Origin: Liriodendron chinense | Lineage: Eukaryota > Streptophyta > Magnoliopsida > Magnoliales > Magnoliaceae | DNA length: 64,000 nt | NCBI GenBank assembly: GCA_003013855.2 | Contig: PVNU02004155.1 | Location: 1,116,001 to 1,180,000 of the forward strand | Reading direction: 5' to 3' | In this document: one piece after another, positions 58,472-64,000 of the stretch | Numbering within the stretch: the first letter of the stretch is position 1 | How the letters are laid out: each line of letters begins with the position of its first letter | Notes under the pieces: generated by a model | What the model saw: the letters and a program-made list of their open reading frames with translations, nothing else | Database searches by the model: none | Told to the model about the DNA's origin: nothing | Position numbers and translations under genes: made by a program

Positions 58472-59200
58472 GACTGGACTAAGTTTATGATGGAAGAAAT
58501 GCAGGCTTCTCTAAAGAAGAATAATACCTGAAGCTGATTTCTTTGTGGGAAAACAAACTGTTAGATACTAATGGATTTATACCACCAAGTATCATCTCGA
58601 TGGTTTCGTTGACCGTTACAAGGCACAATTGGTCGCAAAGGGTTTTACTCAAACATATTGTGTGGACTACTTGAGACATTCTCTTCAGTGGTTAAACTTA
58701 ACTTTGTTTGTGTTATTTATGTAGCTGTAAACTTGTCGTGACCCTTATTTCAGCTGGATGTGAAAATGCCTTCCTACATGGTGATCTTATTGAAGAGGTC
58801 TATATGGTTCAATCCCCAGGCTTCTCCATGCCTCATGGCTCTCACAATTCATCCCTTGTGTGTCGACTAAAGAAATCAATTTACTGTCTCAAACAAATCT
58901 CCACATGCTTGGTTTGACAGGTTCAGTACTGCTCTTCTGGACTTTGGATTTATTCGAAACCAAGCCGATCATTCTCTCTTCGTTTGTCGTTGACCCACAG
59001 GAATTATGGTTCTAATTTTCTCTATGGATGACATTGTGTTGTCTAGAATGATACGAATGGAATGATGGATGTTAAATCTTTTCACAAAACTCATTTTGAG
59101 ATCAAAGACCTAAGGACTCTTCAGTACTTATTGGGGATTAAAGTTGCTCGGTCGAAGTAAGGTGTGGTTCTCTCTTAGAGAAAATATGCTCTTTATCTTC
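58472..59200 (+). pseudogene. Copia reverse transcriptase remnant
   Basis: Pieces in shifting frames: MMEEMQASLKKNNT, VDRYKAQLVAKGFTQ (about 58610), QLDVKNAFLHGDLIEEVYMV (about 58750; Asp of motif A present, the Lys/Glu next to it varies), LVCRLKKSIYCLKQ, then KDLRTLQYLLGIKVAR. The YVDD catalytic box region near 59010-59030 reads SMDDIVLS-like with a preceding stop. Confidence 0.82.
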
Positions 59201-59214
59201 TCTCCGAGACAGGT

Positions 59215-59979
59215 ATGCTAGGATGCAAGCCTGCTACTATGCCTATGGATGCTATTATGAAACTCACTCCTAATGATGGTGCTTGCCTCTTTGATTCAAG
59301 GATATACCGTCAGTTGGTTGGGCGACTTATTTATCTCACTATCACCCGGCCGGATCTTTCTTATGCCGTTGATGTTGTCTGTCAATTCACACATACCTCT
59401 TGTATCGTGCATCTGACAACTTTAAAAAAAAAAATACACAGTTGTCTCAAGTCTGCCCTAGTTAATGGTTTGCTCTTTCAGCAGTACGGTCATCTTCATC
59501 TTTCGGGCCACTCCGATGTTGATTGTGATGGAAGTCTCCATGATCAACGATCTACATTTGGATACTGTACGTTCCTTGGTGGCAATCTTGTCTCCTGAAA
59601 GAGTAAGAAGCAATTCGTTGTTGCATGCCGTTCTGCTGAAGCTGAGTATAAGGCGATGGCTCGTGCAACATGTGAACTTATTTGGCTTCAAACCTTTTTA
59701 CAATAACTTGGCTATACTCCTTCTAGTCCCATTCCTTTGTACCGTGATAATCAGGCTATCATTCACATTGCTAGCCATCCAGTGCTTCATGAGCATACAA
59801 AACACATTGAGGTTGACTATCACTTCATTAAGGAGAAAGTGGCTAACAAGGAAATTGCAACTCCGTTCATTCGCTCTAGGGCCCAACCGGCTGATGTCCT
59901 AACCAAGTCTCTCAGTCGTGATGCTCTTCTCCGTATTACTGGCGAGTTGGGTATGATTGACATCTATGCTCCAACTTAA
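59215..59979 (+). pseudogene. Copia RNase H remnant
   Basis: 59215-59598 is open: MLGCKPATMPMD, YRQLVGRLIYLTITRPDLSY, HLSGHSDVDCDGSLHDQRST. After a stop it continues in other frames as FVVACRSAEAEYKAMARATC and 59737-59979 YRDNQAIIHIASHPVLHEHT..KHIEVDYHFI..ADVLTKSLSRDALLRI, ending in the RNase H terminal block and stop just before the purine tract. Confidence 0.87.
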
Positions 59980-59988
59980 GGGGGAGTA

Positions 59989-60187
59989 TAGAAAGATAAT
60001 GTAGTGTATGTATATAATGTTAGCATTAGTGTGTGAGTACAGTCTTTTGTGTTCCTCTGGAGTATGTAAGAGTGCTCTCTTCTAATATAATAAAAGTAAG
60101 TGTGTCAGGGCTGTGTGGGCTCTAAGGCACAACAAGCCCTTTTCTCTCAAACTCTCTTTTCTTCTTCCCTTATCTTCCTTTCTAAAC

Positions 60188-60215
<28 letters not shown>
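59989..60215 (+). repeat. Copia 3' LTR (blurred 3' end)
   Basis: Matches the two halves of the 5' LTR (52230-52310 and 52811-52957) without the hAT insert. The 3' end dissolves into (TC)n(CA)n(TA)n microsatellite sequence at 60189-60229. Confidence 0.82.
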
Positions 60216-60220
<5 letters not shown>

Positions 60221-60229
60221 ATATATATT

Positions 60230-61290
60230 AGTTTACTATTGTTTCAATATGATAAATTCTTTAAGCCTTTTAAAAACACTATTATTATGATATTTTCAAC
60301 TTATTATTTTTTATTGTACAAAGAAACCTTAATATCATTGCATTTTTAGTGATGAGATAGATTCTAGTTCACCAAAAGGTAGTGCCCGTTGGTCTTTTTG
60401 GTTATGGGAACTGAAAAGCCATGATTTTGTTTTAGATTAGAGCTTTGGTTTTTTGGCAGGGTAAAAACCAAATATTCAGAATTCTTCTTGGTTTTACCAG
60501 TGGGGATGTTTCTTTTAGCCACATATCATGTAGGAGGAGAGTTCCAATCACCATATAAGAAAAGGGGGTTTGATAGGATCTTTGAGACTAGTACCCTTTT
60601 CAAGAGAAACTCTCTCACCTACTCATGAGGGTTTGGGTTTTAAATTGCTTGCCCTGAGTCTGAGCTCAAGATCAAGGACATGTGTGAGATATGTGTTGAA
60701 ATTCAATTGGAGTTTTTTTTATATTTTGAATTTTATTATTTTTTAACCTCACTTTGTTTTTTGGACCCCCATTTGTTGAACTGATGGAATCCACACATTT
60801 TTGGACCATGAACATTGCACATGATTCAAGGAAAGTTAAAGCTAAAGGAAACTAAGTGGATGCCTTGAAGAAAAGGATATAAAAAATGTTATGATAGTTG
60901 AGGAAGTTAGTTGGAGACTGAAAATTGAAATACATGTTTTGAAGAAGAATATTTCCTTCTGCGGTATTGCAAATGCTAGGCGTGAAGGGAATCATATTAA
61001 TAAGGTGTTGAGGAATGATGTCCTTTTGGTGGGCCTCAAAGATTAGGAGAATTTTGTTGTTAATTGTTTGAAAAGTCTCTACAAGGTTGAAAGAGTCTTG
61101 AGACCTGGGGTGGATGGTGCCTTTTGTTTGGTCGTCTATCTTAGGTAGGTTGGTGGTAGAAAGGGCGTTGACAAAAACGAAGCATGCATGAGAAAGATCA
61201 TTGTATTCAGATGGTCTTCATTTTTCCATTCTTTCAACACGTATCAGATCCTATAGGAAATGCTATAACTTATAAGAAGGTATCAGCATA
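60230..61290. other. No gene recognised
   Basis: Low-complexity AT-rich sequence, then 60840-61190 with broken frames suggestive of an old LINE or gene fragment (no domain recognised). Confidence 0.3.
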
Positions 61291-61298
61291 GATCTTAT

Positions 61299-62087
61299 CA
61301 GTGTTCGAAGCATCGGTATAGCTACAAGTTTTGCTGGCCGAGGATACAGAAATAATATCGATATCACTGGTAATATCGTTGATAATCGGAAATTCGACGA
61401 AACATGGGGAAAACAGTGAATTTTTTCAGTGAAACTTCAGGAGATGCTAAAATACAAGTATTTGCATATTTAAGAATAAAAAAATTGCAAAAAGAATGCA
61501 TACATAATAAGTTTCCATTAATGGGGGGCCTAAAAGCATGTGTTGCTGTAAGGAATTGGTTCCAGCATCCCATCTATCCATCCAACCATCCCATCTATCC
61601 ATCTAACCAACCAATCTTTCATCCAAACATCCATCAATATTTCAGAATATTGATGACACATGATATTTCGCCGAGGAATCATCGACAACTGGAAAGGAAA
61701 CGAAATGTTGTGGTCTTGATATCACCCATGTTGCGATAACAGTAATATCACAATATTATCAATATTGTTTTCAACAAATTGAACACTACATACAAAACCA
61801 TGCGACTATAAAAAAAATTGAAATGGATTTTTTTTAATAAACAGATTTTTGGCGATATGGATACATTGGTGATATTATCAAAATATCGCCGGTACACTGG
61901 CAATACAAGCGACACCTTGAATTTACATAGTTGAAAATATTGGCAATATCGATACATTGGTGATCCTTAGCGATACATCGCCGAGATCTGGAATTTTTTA
62001 TACTACCAGTGTTATCGATATTGCCGAGCTGTAGATGCGGATAATATTGGGGATATTTCAATAATGTCGGAGATACTTCGAACATTG
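61299..62087. mobile_element. hAT-type TATCG element, 789 bp, intact ends
   Basis: Terminal inverted repeats CAGTGTTCGAAGCATCGG and (reversed) CAATGTTCGAAGTATCTC. A perfect 8-bp target duplication GATCTTAT lies at 61291-61298 and 62088-62095. The body iterates ATATCG/CGATAT and GATATTG motifs, with a CATCC/ATCCAACCATC-rich stretch at 61565-61635. Non-coding. Confidence 0.92.
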
Positions 62088-62095
62088 GATCTTAT

Positions 62096-62874
62096 GGAGA
62101 AATTCATGGAGTTTTTAGATTGAGGGGTTTTCAACGAGGACTTGGGATATGACCTTTATCATTTCCATACCTAAGAAGTAAGATGAGGCCATGCTGATTA
62201 GCTTGGTACCATATTACGAAGAGAGCTTTCATCAAAATAATTTAGTTTCCATACATTGGGTATTGCTGCACCCGTTGTTAAAAGTATCAGCATCAATAAC
62301 CATATCAGTTGGCCAAAATACCAACATATTGGTGTGTTTTGTCATACTGTTAATGTTATCAGCCAAATCTGTGTGATTTTTAGGTAAAACAAATCTAAAA
62401 ATATCATATAAATTAGAAAACTGGCAACTGCATGTTCTCAAAATGTTTTTAAGCATTCATCGATCCAGTTTGTGGTATAGCCTGTCATAGAAAATCTGTC
62501 CAGTTGTTAATGCTGGTTTTGACCTTTCAGTGACATTATTTACTTTACCTTTCGAGTTTTAAGGTATTTAGTAGTTTGTAAATCAGTCCAGTGCATAATC
62601 ACATGTATTTGTGTGTGAAAGTGAGAAACACACGAGTTATTGACCGTCATGAACTTGTAACTGTATAAATGCACTTCAAGTTTATAAGTCCACAAGTGTA
62701 CAAGTGTTATGTCTAGTGACTGCACAAACCATTAAATAAATCATATTATTAATATTAGCTGGTGTAACAAAGGATTAGTCTAGGATACTCAGTTAATTGA
62801 TTCAATTGGTACGAGATAGAAGGTCAAGAAGGCTGCTAACCATCTTCATTGTCTAGAAAAGTGGTTCTTTGTCT
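62096..62874. other. No gene recognised
   Basis: 62285-62370 has AAAGTATCAGCATCAATAACC and similar motifs that look like a scrap of the TATCG hAT family. The remainder is AT-rich intronic or intergenic sequence. Confidence 0.35.
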
Positions 62875-62882
62875 ATCATGCT

Positions 62883-63349
62883 TAGTGTTTTAAATAGCTA
62901 TGCTATGTAGCTCATGAAAATAGCTTAGGTCATGTGTAGCCTACGCTACATGATAAAATGCTACCCGCTACATCGACTACTCTCTACGTGGCTCACATTA
63001 CAAGTTATTTTCCACTACAACATTAAAATCAACTAATGTTTTCAATGATTTGTTACACTTTCTTATTTTCAATAAAAATTACTTAAATCTTTTGAATGCT
63101 TTTAGTAAAATAATATAAGTAATAGTATATATCAGTTTCATTGCTCTTTCTTTACCTTTATACTTAATGATTTCCCTTTCCGATAACTTTAGTTGTGTTT
63201 GGTTGTACCAACTATCATGAAAATTTGTTAAATTTCATTATTAATCAGTCTAATTTGGTGCAAATATCATGAAATTGCTCTATACCCTAAACCTCACACT
63301 CCAAAGGGGTGAATGCAATGCTACCCGCTATTCACTATTTAAAAAATTG
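62883..63349. mobile_element. hAT-type MITE with TAGC/GCTAC-iterated end, 467 bp
   Basis: The left end TAGTGTTTTAAATAGC and the reversed right end CAATTTTTTAAATAGTGAAT share TTTTAAATAG. Flanks ATCATGCT (62875-62882) and ATCATGCC (63350-63357) are an 8-bp duplication with one mismatch. TAGCT/GCTAC motifs are iterated at 62895-63000 and again as CTACCCGCTA near the right end. Confidence 0.75.
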
Positions 63350-63357
63350 ATCATGCC

Positions 63358-64000
63358 AATCCGCCAATTTCGCATCTTGACATGAAATGAATCATCTGAT
63401 CTCTGGCTTAGAAACTAACCTGTTGATCTCTTCTAAGGCTCCCTTCATGGTTCTAAATAGTGGTTTCGGAATGCGACTAGCCTCGAGACCATAACTGGTA
63501 TGACTCACCTAGACTCATTCCATTCCGGTCTATTTCGTTCTGATGCCTCGTTTTGTTACCGTCCAAAATGGAGTCAACTAGGCCGAGTTGATTTCAGACT
63601 ATATTTAGGACCGTGGCTCCCTTTGCTGTAGAATCTCTGGAATATCAACATATCTTGGGTACTCTCATCAAGGGCAGTGTCATTGAGTATGGAGTCCACC
63701 TTTCCATCAAAACAAGGATAGTTTTTGCTATCGGGTTCGAGTATCCACAAAATTATTCCTACAGTTCTTATGCACATTTGATCTCTGATCATGAGAATTG
63801 GCATCTTTTGTAGGTGTGATGTTTAGCAGAAAAGCTCCTTCACTAATGAAGGTGTATGCCATCCTTGTTTATGTGTGTCACATTCTTATCCATTTACTTG
63901 ATTGGATTTTGAACTATTTTCTTTTTGCTTCCTTTTTTTTTTCTTCGTTTCATTTTTTATCTGTCTTTTCTTCTTTTCTTTCATCCAAAGTTTTGTTTTG
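63358..64000. other. Right edge, no gene recognised
   Basis: GGTTCTAAATAGTGGTTTCG at 63450 resembles the end of another hAT family, with GACTCACCTAGACTC-type iterations after it, but no second end was found. 63613-63813 is open on the + strand without recognisable domains. The sequence ends in a CT/T-rich stretch. Confidence 0.35.

Larger units (their letters stand above)
52230..60215 (+). mobile_element. Ty1/copia retrotransposon, decayed, with two insertions
   Basis: 5' LTR 52230-52957 (about 225 bp once the 500-bp hAT insert is removed) and 3' LTR 59989-60215 share AAAGATAATG, TTTTGTGTTCCTCTGGAGTA and AAGAGTGCTCTCTTCTAATA. A degenerate primer site TGGTATGTGAGAG follows the 5' LTR. A purine tract AAGGGGGAGTA precedes the 3' LTR. 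Domain order gag, zinc knuckle, integrase, reverse transcriptase, RNase H is Ty1/copia. Many stops. A solo LTR (56606-58466) splits the coding region. Outer ends blur into microsatellites, and no target duplication was found. Confidence 0.88.

Noticed and set aside
63574..63813. Overlapping open frames on both strands near the right edge
   Set aside because: No recognisable domain, no splice context, and the neighbouring sequence looks like a decayed hAT element.

Overview
The window is nuclear DNA of a flowering plant. The evidence is GT-AG introns, a plant-type MYB/SANT-like gene with very long introns, Ty1/copia and Ty3/gypsy elements primed by initiator tRNA-Met, L1-type LINEs, tRNA-derived SINEs, solo LTRs, and dense hAT- and Mutator-type MITEs. 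GTGGGCCCCAC-rich fold-back repeats of this kind remind me of magnoliid trees, but that is recollection only and not tested.

Only two host genes are visible. At the left edge is the final exon (1177-1296, +) of an unidentified gene whose last intron holds a LINE with a SINE inside it. On the + strand, 33022-33236 and 38755-38854 are the first two coding exons of a DUF3755-type SANT/MYB-like nuclear protein. Intron 1 is 5.5 kb and contains two LINE fragments. Intron 2 is at least 25 kb, runs off the right edge, and is filled with nested transposons. No tRNA or rRNA genes and no CRISPR were seen.

Layout: 1-5.2 kb, LINE/SINE, terminal exon, a 404-bp TRIM retrotransposon, a hAT MITE and a copia scrap. 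5.2-10.3 kb, two array-bearing terminal-inverted-repeat (TIR) elements around a decayed MULE N-terminal region. 10.3-22.4 kb, fold-back MITEs, two solo LTRs (3.0 and 2.3 kb, perfect 5-bp target duplications), a long-TIR element and a copia deletion derivative. 22.4-26.8 kb, two more array-bearing elements. 26.8-32 kb, a cluster of fold-back MITEs, four of them inside one long-TIR element. 32.5-38.9 kb, the DUF3755 gene. 39.3-45.7 kb, a tandem repeat of about 925 bp (three and a half units) split by a Mutator-like element that is itself filled with MITEs and a hAT element. 47.1-52.2 kb, a fold-back MITE split by a SINE and by a gypsy chromovirus. 52.2-60.2 kb, a decayed copia element split by a hAT element and a 1.86-kb solo LTR. 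60.2-64 kb, two further hAT elements.

The most unusual signal is a set of non-autonomous DNA transposons whose bodies are iterated short motifs: TATCG, TAGC/GCTAC, GGATCC-like, and a 34-bp unit centred on GTGGGCCCCAC. The last matches the consensus binding sites of plant TCP transcription factors. Nested target-site duplications give a relative order of insertion at several places.
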